Below are positions 57,832-64,000 of a stretch of DNA of 64,000 bases, one piece after another. Numbering within the stretch: position 1 is the first letter of the stretch; the number at the start of each line of letters is the position of its first letter. The translations under genes and the position numbers were made by a program. A model generated the notes under the pieces. That model did no database searches, was not told the origin of the DNA, and worked only from the letters and a program-made list of their open reading frames with translations. The DNA is from Armatimonas rosea (GTDB lineage Bacteria > Armatimonadota > Armatimonadia > Armatimonadales > Armatimonadaceae): NCBI RefSeq assembly GCF_014202505.1, contig NZ_JACHGW010000001.1, positions 310,001 through 374,000 of the forward strand. The letters run 5' to 3'.

Positions 57832-59241
57832 CTACAGGACAGCGGCGAGGAGCGCCTGCTGGACATGTAGGCGATTCTCGGCTTGGTCGAAGATGCCGGA
57901 CTGCGGGCTATCGACCGCGTCCTCGGTGATCTCCTCGCCGTAGTGGGCGGGGAGGCAGTGTAGGATCAGGGCATCCTCTTTGGCCTCCCGCAGTGTCTGG
58001 GGACCGATCTGGAAGCCGGCAAAGTCGGCGAGGCGCTTGGCCTTCTCGGCCTCCTGCCCCATCGAGGTCCAGACATCCGTGTAGAGCACATCGGCATCGT
58101 CGGCGGCGCGCACCGGGTCATGGACAATCTCAAACTCGGTGTTGTGCCAGGCGGCGAGCTCTTGTGCCTGCTGGATCAGGGGCGCGGGGGGCTCGTAGCC
58201 GGGCGGACAGGCGAGGGTGAAGTGTGTCCCGAGGCGCGGCGCCAGGAGCATCAGGCTGATGGCCGTGTTGCACCCATCGCCGATATAGACCAGCTTCTGG
58301 CCGCGGGTCTCCGAGCGGTACTCCAAGATGGTGTAAAAGTCTGCGAGTGCCTGGCAAGGATGCTCAAGGTCTGTCAGAGCATTGATCACCGGGACACGGG
58401 AGTAGTGCGCGAGCTCGGCGATATTGCGGTGCTCAAACGTGCGAATGATGATCGCATCCACCATCCGAGAGAGCACCCGTGCAGCGTCCTTGACCGACTC
58501 ACGCTGGCCCAGTCCGACCTCTTCTTTGGAAAAGTAGATCGCGTGTCCACCGAGGCGCTGCATCCCGACCGTGAACGAGAGCTTGGTGCGCAGGCTGGGC
58601 TTCTCAAAGAGCAGCGCCGCGCACTTGCCCGCCGCCACTTTCTGCGCCTTTCCGAGCTTGATCTCCCGGGTGAGGTCAAAGAGTTGCTCGATCTCATCGG
58701 TGGTGAGGTCGTTGACCGAGAGCAGGTGGCGTCCCTTGAGAAAGCCCGCACGGGGCATGGGGCGCGATACCAGGGGCTCGGGGGCGGGGTTGAACTCCTC
58801 GCTCAGCGCGCCGGCCATTCCCGACGAGAGCGCTTGGGCGACTCCTTCGTAGCTCAGGCCCACGCTCTCGACACTGGCCGGGGCCTCGTGGAGGAGCGCG
58901 AGCAGGAGGTGCTCGGTGCCGACATAGTCGTGACCGGTGGACTCGGTCTCCCGGCGCGCCTGCTCGACAATCTGCTTGGCGCTCGGCGAGAGCGTCGCGG
59001 ACTCGGTGCGGGCCGCGCCATTCTCGGGCTTAAGCAGGCCGGAGATGCGCAGGCGTAGCTCCTCGGGGGCGTAGCCGATCCGTGCCAGGAGCTGGAGGGC
59101 GCTGGTCTCCTCACCGTGCAGGAGCCCAAGGAGCAGGTGCTCCCGCTCCACGTAGTCATCGCCCCGCCGCATGGCCTCGACCTGTGCCCAGAGCATCGCT
59201 TTTCGTCCGTTGCGTGTAAATTGAATTGCCATACTTTTCAT
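57832..59241 (-). CDS. argF: Clp N-domain fused to ornithine carbamoyltransferase, 469 aa
   Basis: Residues ~5-145 are a double Clp N-terminal repeat (FTRNGRKAMLWAQVEAMRRGDDYVEREHLLLGLL; LSPSAKQIVEQARRETESTGHDYVGTEHLLLALL), as in ClpC/ClpA. Residues ~165-469 are a complete ornithine carbamoyltransferase: carbamoyl-phosphate site SLRT (216-219), IIIRT, HPCQ (294-297), VWTSMG and HCLP near the end. It converts ornithine and carbamoyl phosphate to citrulline. Normal OTC is ~310 aa, so the ~160-residue N-terminal module is extra. Start 59241 or 59232. The Clp domain usually binds adaptors or damaged proteins; here it may link arginine synthesis to proteolysis or to phospho-arginine signals. Confidence 0.93.
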   Translation of the reverse strand: MKSMAIQFTRNGRKAMLWAQVEAMRRGDDYVEREHLLLGLLHGEETSALQLLARIGYAPEELRLRISGLLKPENGAARTESATLSPSAKQIVEQARRETESTGHDYVGTEHLLLALLHEAPASVESVGLSYEGVAQALSSGMAGALSEEFNPAPEPLVSRPMPRAGFLKGRHLLSVNDLTTDEIEQLFDLTREIKLGKAQKVAAGKCAALLFEKPSLRTKLSFTVGMQRLGGHAIYFSKEEVGLGQRESVKDAARVLSRMVDAIIIRTFEHRNIAELAHYSRVPVINALTDLEHPCQALADFYTILEYRSETRGQKLVYIGDGCNTAISLMLLAPRLGTHFTLACPPGYEPPAPLIQQAQELAAWHNTEFEIVHDPVRAADDADVLYTDVWTSMGQEAEKAKRLADFAGFQIGPQTLREAKEDALILHCLPAHYGEEITEDAVDSPQSGIFDQAENRLHVQQALLAAVL

Positions 59242-59244
59242 TCC

Positions 59245-59262
59245 CGCCGATTGAGATCGGCG
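59245..59262. promoter_or_regulatory. Hairpin immediately upstream of argF
   Basis: CGCCGAT (59245-59251) and ATCGGCG (59256-59262) pair perfectly around TGAG. On the minus strand the stem's G-rich arm (CGGCGGGA) lies just before the ATG and may supply or mask the ribosome site. A near-identical hairpin precedes argB. Confidence 0.7.
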
Positions 59263-59263
59263 T

Positions 59264-59539
59264 CTAGTCTGTTTCTTCTACCCAGAGCTCCGCAGCCAAG
59301 GCGAGCGTATTGCCCAGCACCGGCTCTGTCTCCAGTATCTCCCAGACACGAGGCAGCACTTGCTCGGGCGCGTCTGCTTTTAGGAAGAGCAAGAGCGCGT
59401 TATCGTCCTCGTAGTCATAGCCATCCTCGTGGAGCTTGCCCTCACAGCGCTCACAGAGCAGGCGGGGCACCAGGTAGCGCAGATCCGCATCGGGGTTCGT
59501 GAGCTTCTCGGGGCGGAGCCTGAGGACGAGCGTGGGCAC
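59264..59539 (-). CDS. Hypothetical small acidic protein, 91 aa
   Basis: MPTLVLRLRPEKLTNPDADLRYLVPRLLCERCEGKL contains one CxxC pair. It is followed by an acidic strand-helix region (EDGYDYEDDNALLLFLKADAPEQVLPRVWEIL). Reminiscent of the Imm71-like or ferredoxin-fold 'cell-density' small proteins, but no family can be assigned. It sits between argD (3 bases) and argF (22 bases) and is surely co-transcribed, so a role tied to arginine synthesis or its control is plausible. Confidence 0.72.
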   Translation of the reverse strand: MPTLVLRLRPEKLTNPDADLRYLVPRLLCERCEGKLHEDGYDYEDDNALLLFLKADAPEQVLPRVWEILETEPVLGNTLALAAELWVEETD

Positions 59540-59542
59540 CGC

Positions 59543-60745
59543 TTAGCTTGCCTCTGCGTTTCGGATCGCCTTTTCCAGAAGATTCACCCCTTCGTCGGCT
59601 AATTCCTTGGTGAGGATCAGCGCGGGGATGATTCGCAGGGTCGTGTCTCCGGTGGCATTGATGATCAGGCCCAGCGCCAGCGCCTCGGACACTACTTTTT
59701 TTGCAATGGGTTTATCGAGCTCCAGCCCGATCATTAGCCCCATCCCACGCGGCGCTCCCAGCGAGGCAAGACGCTCTCTCAGATAGGCCCCGACGGTCGC
59801 GGCGTTCTGGGTCAGGCGCTCATCGGCGAGGATATCGAGCACGGCGTTGGCGGCGGCGGTGCAGAGGGGATTGCCTGCGAAGGTCGAGCCGTGGTCGCCG
59901 GGCTTGAGGGTCTCGGCGGCGGCTCCTCGGGCGAGGCACGCACCGATCGGAACTCCCCCGCCTAGCCCCTTGGCGAGGGTCATCACATCGGGGATCACGC
60001 CGTACTGCTGGTAGGCCCACATCTTGCCCGTCCGCCCGACTCCGGTCTGTACTTCGTCGAAGATCAGCAGGGCACCGTGCTTGTCGCAGAGCTCGCGAGC
60101 CTTGGCAAGGTACTCCGGCGTCGCGGGATGGACCCCGCTCTCGCCCTGGATCGGCTCTAAGAGCACCGCGCACGTGTTGTCGGTGACCGCGGCCTCCAGC
60201 GCCGCAATGTCATTAAACGGCACGTAGTCAAAGCCGGGCGGGAGCGGCGCAAAGGGCTCGTGGTACTTGGGCTGGCCGGTCGCGGTCACCGCCGCGAGGG
60301 TTCGCCCATGGAAGGAGTTGGTCGCGGTGACGATCCGTACCTTGCTCTCTGCAATGCTCCGCCCGTACTTTCGAGAGAGCTTGATCGCCGCCTCGTTGGC
60401 CTCCGCGCCGGAGTTGCAGAAGAACACGCGCTCAAAGTCCGAGAGCTCGATCAGCCGCCGCGCCAGCCGTGCTTGGGGCTGCGTGAGGTAGAGATTGCTG
60501 GCGTGCATCAGAGTCGCGGCCTGATCGGCAATCGCCTTGGTCAGATAGGGATGCGCGTGGCCCACGGAGCAGACCGCGATCCCCGAGAGAAAGTCCAGGT
60601 AGCGCTTGCCATCGGTGTCGAAGAGCCAGCAGCCCTCGCCGCGCACGAGCTCCACGGATTGCCGCGCGTAGGTGGTCATCACATGGGACTGGTCCCACTG
60701 CCGAGAGTCACTCTCGGTCTTCGTCGCTTCTGTCGTTGTTGTCAT
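59543..60745 (-). CDS. argD: Acetylornithine aminotransferase, 400 aa
   Basis: Start at 60745 (MTTTTEATKTESDSRQW) overlaps the upstream stop by 4 bases. Class III PLP aminotransferase: GSGIAV-type opening (DFLSGIAVCSVGHAHP), NSGAEANEAAIKLSRKY, SFHGRT, FDEVQTGVGRTG, PLP-Lys in TLAKGLGGGVPIGA, then HGSTFAGNPLCTAAANAV. It converts N-acetylglutamate semialdehyde to N-acetylornithine in arginine synthesis. Size and motifs are standard for ArgD. Its place between argB and argF supports this over other class III enzymes. Confidence 0.93.
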   Translation of the reverse strand: MTTTTEATKTESDSRQWDQSHVMTTYARQSVELVRGEGCWLFDTDGKRYLDFLSGIAVCSVGHAHPYLTKAIADQAATLMHASNLYLTQPQARLARRLIELSDFERVFFCNSGAEANEAAIKLSRKYGRSIAESKVRIVTATNSFHGRTLAAVTATGQPKYHEPFAPLPPGFDYVPFNDIAALEAAVTDNTCAVLLEPIQGESGVHPATPEYLAKARELCDKHGALLIFDEVQTGVGRTGKMWAYQQYGVIPDVMTLAKGLGGGVPIGACLARGAAAETLKPGDHGSTFAGNPLCTAAANAVLDILADERLTQNAATVGAYLRERLASLGAPRGMGLMIGLELDKPIAKKVVSEALALGLIINATGDTTLRIIPALILTKELADEGVNLLEKAIRNAEAS

Positions 60746-61386
60746 TTCGTGTTTTCCATGATCTCGGAGAGCCGCCGGGACGGTAAACGTCCGCACCCAA
60801 AGGGTACCCGGGGGCTTCGTTCCTCAGCCGCCTCGCTTCGCTCGGATTCTTTTAGTTTTGCGATTACTTTTTCCCGGCTCTCGGCGGGGATGTTTTGGGA
60901 GAGTTTGAACTTACCTTCGAGCCGCGAGATTTCTAGCTCCACACCCACGATTCCCTTAAGTTTGGGCGCGAAAAACGTATCGTCGTACGGGATTGGCTCC
61001 GGTTCGTAGTGCGCCTCCAGCGTGAGCAAGATTTTCGTGAGCGCCTCGGGCTCCGTGATGAGCTTGGGCTTCCCATACACGTGGACGGCGGTGTAGTTCC
61101 AGGTCGGGACGGCAGGTGCGTGGGTGTACCAGCGCGGCGAGATGTAGCCGTGCGGCCCGGTGAAGATCGCCAAGACGCTCTCAGTATTTGCCAAGTGCTC
61201 GCACTGCGGGTTGGCCTTGGCGAGGTGCCCGATCAGCGAGTTGGTCTCCGGCTGGTAGAGCAGCGGCAGGTGCGTCGCAAAGGGCTCGCCGTTGACAACT
61301 GTCACTAAGCTTGCAAAGCTATTGGCAAGGAGAAATGCCGTGAGCGCCTCGGGATCATCTACGCGAAAATGCGGTGGTATGTACAT
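60742..61386 (-). CDS. FMN-binding split-barrel protein (PaiB-like), 214 aa
   Basis: ATG 61386 begins MYIPPHFRVDDPEALTAFLLANSFASLVTVVNGEPFATHLPLL, the hallmark opening of PaiB/FMN-binding negative transcriptional regulators. IFTGPHGYISPRWYTHAPAVPTWNYTAVHVYG completes the family signature. PaiB proteins are ~205-210 aa. The last ~28 residues here (ERSPRVPFGCGRLPSRRLSEIM) are translated from a dispersed palindromic repeat. Role in Bacillus is regulatory; in this arginine operon it may be a flavin-linked enzyme or regulator. Gap of 1 base to the upstream GNAT gene. Confidence 0.9.
   Translation of the reverse strand: MYIPPHFRVDDPEALTAFLLANSFASLVTVVNGEPFATHLPLLYQPETNSLIGHLAKANPQCEHLANTESVLAIFTGPHGYISPRWYTHAPAVPTWNYTAVHVYGKPKLITEPEALTKILLTLEAHYEPEPIPYDDTFFAPKLKGIVGVELEISRLEGKFKLSQNIPAESREKVIAKLKESERSEAAEERSPRVPFGCGRLPSRRLSEIMENTK
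60777..60855. repeat. Dispersed repeat overlapping the 3' end of the paiB-like gene
   Basis: GGGACGGTAAACGTCCGCAC opens a ~40-nt block almost identical to 726-765 (same order, few substitutions). It is followed by TTCGTTCCTC...CTCGCTTCGCTCGGA, hairpin-rich. It is read in frame by the paiB-like gene. Confidence 0.8.
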
Positions 61387-61387
61387 C

Positions 61388-61882
61388 TTAGACCAGCCTC
61401 TTTTCCAAGTGTCCTGTTCGTACGGGCGTCCCATCTCGACAGACACTGTGCTCATCCACGAGAACAAAACCGCGCCGCAGGTACATGTTCAGATTCTTCT
61501 CGATCTCGATCCGCACCATGCAGGTGAGGCGTGTCGCTCCCGCCTGGTGTGCAATCTCTTCTAGCCTCTCTAACAGCAGAGTCGCGATTCCTTGGCGCTG
61601 AAACGAGGGACGAACCGCAAGCCGGGAGAAGTAGAGTGCATTGTCCTCAAACTGCCAGCGAACGGTAGCTGCGGGCCGCGAGTTTGCAAAGACGAGAAGG
61701 GCCTCGTAGCGTTTCTCCCCGAGTGCACAGTAAATGTCCCACGACTTCTCATCAAGCGCTGTGGAGCGAGGCTGAACCCCATTTTCGTCGTTGGCGTAGG
61801 CTTCCTGCAGCACAGACGCGATACTCATGGCGGCATCGGGTGTTGCAGTTGCTTCCCAAATTTTTAAGTTCTCTAGAGCCAT
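61388..61882 (-). CDS. GNAT-family acetyltransferase, 164 aa
   Basis: The GNAT core shows PAATVRWQFEDNALYFSRLAVRPSFQRQGIATLLLERLEEIAHQAG, with acetyl-CoA loop QRQGIA, then the strand LTCMVRIEIEKNLNMYLRRGFVLVDEH. Overlaps the other GNAT gene by 10 bases and lies between argB and argD. A single-domain GNAT in this location is a candidate N-acetylglutamate synthase or ornithine acetyltransferase substitute; sequence alone does not decide which of the two GNATs, if either. Confidence 0.88.
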   Translation of the reverse strand: MALENLKIWEATATPDAAMSIASVLQEAYANDENGVQPRSTALDEKSWDIYCALGEKRYEALLVFANSRPAATVRWQFEDNALYFSRLAVRPSFQRQGIATLLLERLEEIAHQAGATRLTCMVRIEIEKNLNMYLRRGFVLVDEHSVCRDGTPVRTGHLEKRLV

Positions 61883-62340
61883 TTTTCCATCACTCCCACG
61901 GGGATCACAAATCCGTTGCGCACCATCACATCCTCACCGTTTAGGGCGTAGCCGACACTCTCGTAGAGGGCGACATTGCGGCTGACCTTGGGCCGCACAT
62001 GACACCAGAGGCGCGACTTCTCGTGCGCTCGTCCCACTTCCTCCAGCCGTGCCAAGAGCGCCTTGGCGACTCCCTGCCGCCGCGCCGATGGCAAGACAGC
62101 AAGCCGGAAAAAATGCAGGCCGCGCCGGTCGAGCTCGTAGCGGACACAGCCCAAGGCCTTGCCGTCGCGCTCCGCCAGAAGCGCGTGGTGATTGCCTGCG
62201 GCCAGCTCTTTTACCACCTCCGCCTCGGTCTCAAAGAGCGCCGAGGGCGGCGGGACATCGCTGGCGTACTCCAGAAAGGCCGAGCGCGTGATGGCATAGA
62301 TCCGCCCGGCCTCGTCCGGCCGGGCGTCGCGAATCGTCAA
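61873..62340 (-). CDS. GNAT-family acetyltransferase, 155 aa
   Basis: TTG start one base after the argB stop. MTIRDARPDEAGRIYAITRSAFLEYASDVPPPSALFET opens a GNAT fold. The CoA loop is SARRQGVAKALLARLEEVGR, and the C-terminal strand-helix is VSRNVALYESVGYALNGEDVMV. Tight coupling with argB, whose substrate is N-acetylglutamate, makes this the more attractive candidate for a short N-acetylglutamate synthase. No argA, argJ or ArgB-fused GNAT lies in the window. The call of GNAT is firm; the pathway role is inference. Confidence 0.88.
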   Translation of the reverse strand: MTIRDARPDEAGRIYAITRSAFLEYASDVPPPSALFETEAEVVKELAAGNHHALLAERDGKALGCVRYELDRRGLHFFRLAVLPSARRQGVAKALLARLEEVGRAHEKSRLWCHVRPKVSRNVALYESVGYALNGEDVMVRNGFVIPVGVMEKWL

Positions 62341-62341
62341 C

Positions 62342-63190
62342 TCAGCGCACCATGGTCCCGATACCCGTGTCGGTGAAGAGCTCGATCAGCAGCGCATGGG
62401 CACGGCGACCGTCGATGATGTGTGCCCGCGGCACGCCGTCCTCGACTGCGCTTGCGCACGCCTCCAGCTTGGGGATCATCCCCTTGTCCACGATGCCGTC
62501 GGCGATCCACTGCCGCGCCTCACTAGCTGTGAGCTCGCTCACTAGGCTGCTCTTGTCCGAGAAGTCCCGGTAGAGGCCCTCGACATCGGTCATCAGGATC
62601 AGCTTCTCCGCATGGAGCGCCGCCGCCAGCGCCGCCGCGGCCGTGTCCGCGTTGACGTTGTACGCCTGCCCATCCGCGCCCACCGCCACCGATGAGATCA
62701 CCGGGATGTAGCCGCCGTTGGTGAGCGTGTGGATAATCTCCGGGTTCACGTGCGCGATCTTGCCCACAAATCCGATATCGCCGTTGTCGGTGTCCTTGGT
62801 GGCGATCAGCAGGTTCGCATCCTTCCCGGAAAGCCCGACCGCCTGCACCCCCTCGCCGTTGAGATGCGCGACAATGCTCTTGTTGGTCTTGCCCGTCAGC
62901 ACCATCTCCACGATCTCCATGGTCTCCGCATCGGTCACGCGCCGCCCCGCGACAAACTCCGGCTCCTTGCCCAGCTTCTTCATCGCCTCGTTGATCTCCG
63001 GCCCGCCGCCGTGCACGAGGATCGGGTTGATCCCGACCAGGCGCATCAGCACCAAGTCGCGCATCACCGCTTTCTTCAGCTCCTCGTCGATCATGGCATT
63101 GCCGCCGTACTTGATCACGATCGTCTTCCCGGCAAAGATCCGGATATAAGGCAGCGCCTGAATCAACGTCGCCGCAATCTGCTCTGGCAT
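62342..63190 (-). CDS. argB: Acetylglutamate kinase, 282 aa
   Basis: Start at ATG 63190, with GGAG 9 bases upstream (TTG 63193 also in frame). Amino-acid-kinase fold: TIVIKYGGNAM (phosphate-binding Lys), PILVHGGGPEINEAM, VAGRRVTDAETMEIVEMVL, NLNGEGVQAVGLSGKD, YNVNADTAAAALAAAL and LILMTDVEGLY. It phosphorylates N-acetylglutamate, the second step of arginine synthesis. The Gly-rich substrate motifs are intact. No N-terminal helix of the arginine-inhibited hexameric type longer than ~15 residues is seen, so feedback inhibition is uncertain. First gene of the arginine operon. Confidence 0.97.
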   Translation of the reverse strand: MPEQIAATLIQALPYIRIFAGKTIVIKYGGNAMIDEELKKAVMRDLVLMRLVGINPILVHGGGPEINEAMKKLGKEPEFVAGRRVTDAETMEIVEMVLTGKTNKSIVAHLNGEGVQAVGLSGKDANLLIATKDTDNGDIGFVGKIAHVNPEIIHTLTNGGYIPVISSVAVGADGQAYNVNADTAAAALAAALHAEKLILMTDVEGLYRDFSDKSSLVSELTASEARQWIADGIVDKGMIPKLEACASAVEDGVPRAHIIDGRRAHALLIELFTDTGIGTMVR

Positions 63191-63206
63191 CAAACATTTC
63201 TCCTAC

Positions 63207-63224
63207 CGCCCAATGAATTGGGCG
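63207..63224. promoter_or_regulatory. Hairpin immediately upstream of argB
   Basis: CGCCCAAT (63207-63214) pairs with ATTGGGCG (63217-63224), leaving GA in the loop (or TGAA). On the minus strand its 3' arm (GGGCGGTAGGAGAA) runs straight into the ribosome site. The following CTGAA and the loop TGA(A/G) are shared with the argF hairpin at 59245. A second small stem, AGCCC-ATTC-GGGCT, follows at 63241-63254. Confidence 0.72.
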
Positions 63225-63256
63225 TCTGAAATTCAAACAAAGCCCATTCGGGCTAT

Positions 63257-63397
63257 CTCTCCACGTCTAGAGACCTTTTCCCCACAAGACTTTAGCTACT
63301 CTCCAGGCTTGGAGAGAGAGTCTCCAGACAAGGAAAGGCTCTCTCCATGCGAAGAGAGAAACTCTCCAAATGTTGAGGGAATGTCTCCATTGGTTCT
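63257..63397. repeat. Seven 21-bp periodic units across the end of the ankyrin gene
   Basis: CTCCA (once CCCCA) recurs at exact 21-base spacing: the A falls at 63263, 63284, 63305, 63326, 63347, 63368 and 63389. Units vary elsewhere. Read on the minus strand, they give G-D/E-x-x-S heptads (GEFLSSH, GESLSLS, GDSLSKP). The TAG stop at 63296-63298 lies inside the array, so two units follow the stop. Confidence 0.93.
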
Positions 63398-63985
63398 TTG
63401 ATACTCTCTCACAAACGCAATGAGGTCTCCACGCCAAGGATCAGTTCCCTGAAGCCACTCAATTAAAATTTCGCAACTGTCAGGTGGATACGGAATCTCT
63501 GCCCCATGATCGAGTAAACAGGCAACAACATCCCCAGAGGCATAGTGTGCTATAGCCTCCCAAAGTGGCGTTGAGTCGTACTCAGTTTTGACATTGATAT
63601 CCGCTCCATGTTTAATAAGGGCTTCAATCACTTCTGTAAAATTATCTTCGTAGATGGCATTATGAAGTGGTGCCAACCCTTCCGTTTTTCCATTGGGATC
63701 AGCCCCAAGTTCAACAAGTAAATCCACCATGACAGCACTCCTAGCTCGCCATAGTGGATTTCGTTGCCCACTGATACTCGCTCCCCAATGGTGAAGCAAA
63801 CGAACCATATCCAGATCATCGTTTTCAACAGCAACCGTTATCGGGAAGCGTCCGTGCCAATCCCACTGATTGACATCGCCTATAATTCTCTCCTGAAGTA
63901 ACCGCTCGACTATCGTTCGGTCACGGCGGGAAACAGCAAAGGTCATCCAGGTATATTTATCGCCCTCTTTGCGCACCGTTTTCAT
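63296..63985 (-). CDS. Ankyrin-repeat protein with heptad-repeat tail, 229 aa
   Basis: About four or five ankyrin units: FPITVAVENDDLDMVRLLHHWGAS, LLVELGADPNGKTEGLAPLHNAIYEDNFTEVIEALIKHGADINV and TPLWEAIAHYASGDVVACLLDHGAEI. These are protein-interaction modules. The N-terminus (MKTVRKEGDKYTWMTFAVSRRD) has no signal. The last 30 residues are Ser/Gly heptads translated from a 21-bp periodic array. The gene is notably AT-richer than the rest of the window, which may indicate transfer or relaxed composition. The first Met shown is close to the window's right edge, so an upstream start cannot be ruled out. Confidence 0.88.
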   Translation of the reverse strand: MKTVRKEGDKYTWMTFAVSRRDRTIVERLLQERIIGDVNQWDWHGRFPITVAVENDDLDMVRLLHHWGASISGQRNPLWRARSAVMVDLLVELGADPNGKTEGLAPLHNAIYEDNFTEVIEALIKHGADINVKTEYDSTPLWEAIAHYASGDVVACLLDHGAEIPYPPDSCEILIEWLQGTDPWRGDLIAFVREYQRTNGDIPSTFGEFLSSHGESLSLSGDSLSKPGE

Positions 63986-64000
63986 AAACTCGTTAAAGCT

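Noticed and set aside
63257-63397. CRISPR array
   Set aside because: The 21-bp units have no conserved repeat/unique-spacer division and no cas genes are present; they are a continuous periodic sequence.

Overview
The window is about 64 kb of GC-rich (roughly 60-65%) bacterial chromosome. It is gene-dense, mostly in short operons with 1-10 base start/stop overlaps. I see no rRNA, tRNA, CRISPR array, insertion sequence or phage gene. The cell is probably diderm: there is a BamA/TamA-type outer-membrane protein, and SecG and TatA/B components are encoded. The mix of gene families (BTAD/STAND regulators, CHAT protein, TolB-like and regulator-type beta-propellers, a pseudopilin-like tail, ANTAR signalling) suggests Armatimonadota or a neighbouring phylum. 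This is inference from gene content; there is no marker gene that fixes the taxonomy.

Layout. 1-6.6 kb: edge of a PQQ-type propeller protein, an unknown protein, a very large secreted M19-type dipeptidase and a secreted companion. 6.6-15.2 kb: a STAND ATPase regulator translationally coupled to a TPR-CHAT (caspase-like) protein, then a propeller protein and envelope proteins. 15.3-20.6 kb: SDR, secreted esterase, and a two-gene unit of a polytopic membrane GTPase plus a tail-anchored partner. 20.5-28 kb: GT-C-like membrane protein, RlaP-type nucleotidyltransferase, BamA-like protein, secG/tatA/tatB-like genes and a GAF-histidine kinase/ANTAR regulator pair of the EutVW type. 28-37 kb: PDZ membrane protein, TauE exporter, two secreted propeller proteins, a second STAND-like ATPase, and an Lrp/AsnC regulator plus aminotransferase preceded by a structured leader.

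37-47 kb holds the most unusual locus: a ten-gene directon on the minus strand. In transcription order it encodes a membrane protein, cysteine desulfurase, GcvH-like lipoyl carrier, CobW-type GTPase, small Cys protein, 2x[4Fe-4S] ferredoxin, radical SAM enzyme, DUF116-polyprenyl synthase fusion, protein-prenyltransferase-like toroid and a squalene-hopene-cyclase-like enzyme with a DxDD motif. It reads as an undescribed pathway that makes, cyclises and radical-modifies an isoprenoid.

47-57.7 kb: ABC-2 exporter, small unknowns, a J-domain protein, uvrA, a nucleotidyltransferase, an MFS carrier and a serine hydrolase. 57.7-63.2 kb: an arginine cluster, argB-GNAT-GNAT-paiB-like-argD-unknown-argF, in which ornithine carbamoyltransferase is fused to a Clp N-domain. 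The right end is an ankyrin-repeat gene whose tail carries a 21-bp periodic repeat.

A second theme is small palindromic DNA. Several hairpin families lie between genes, supply the DNA just before start codons, or sit in frame inside coding sequence (uvrA and the paiB-like gene).
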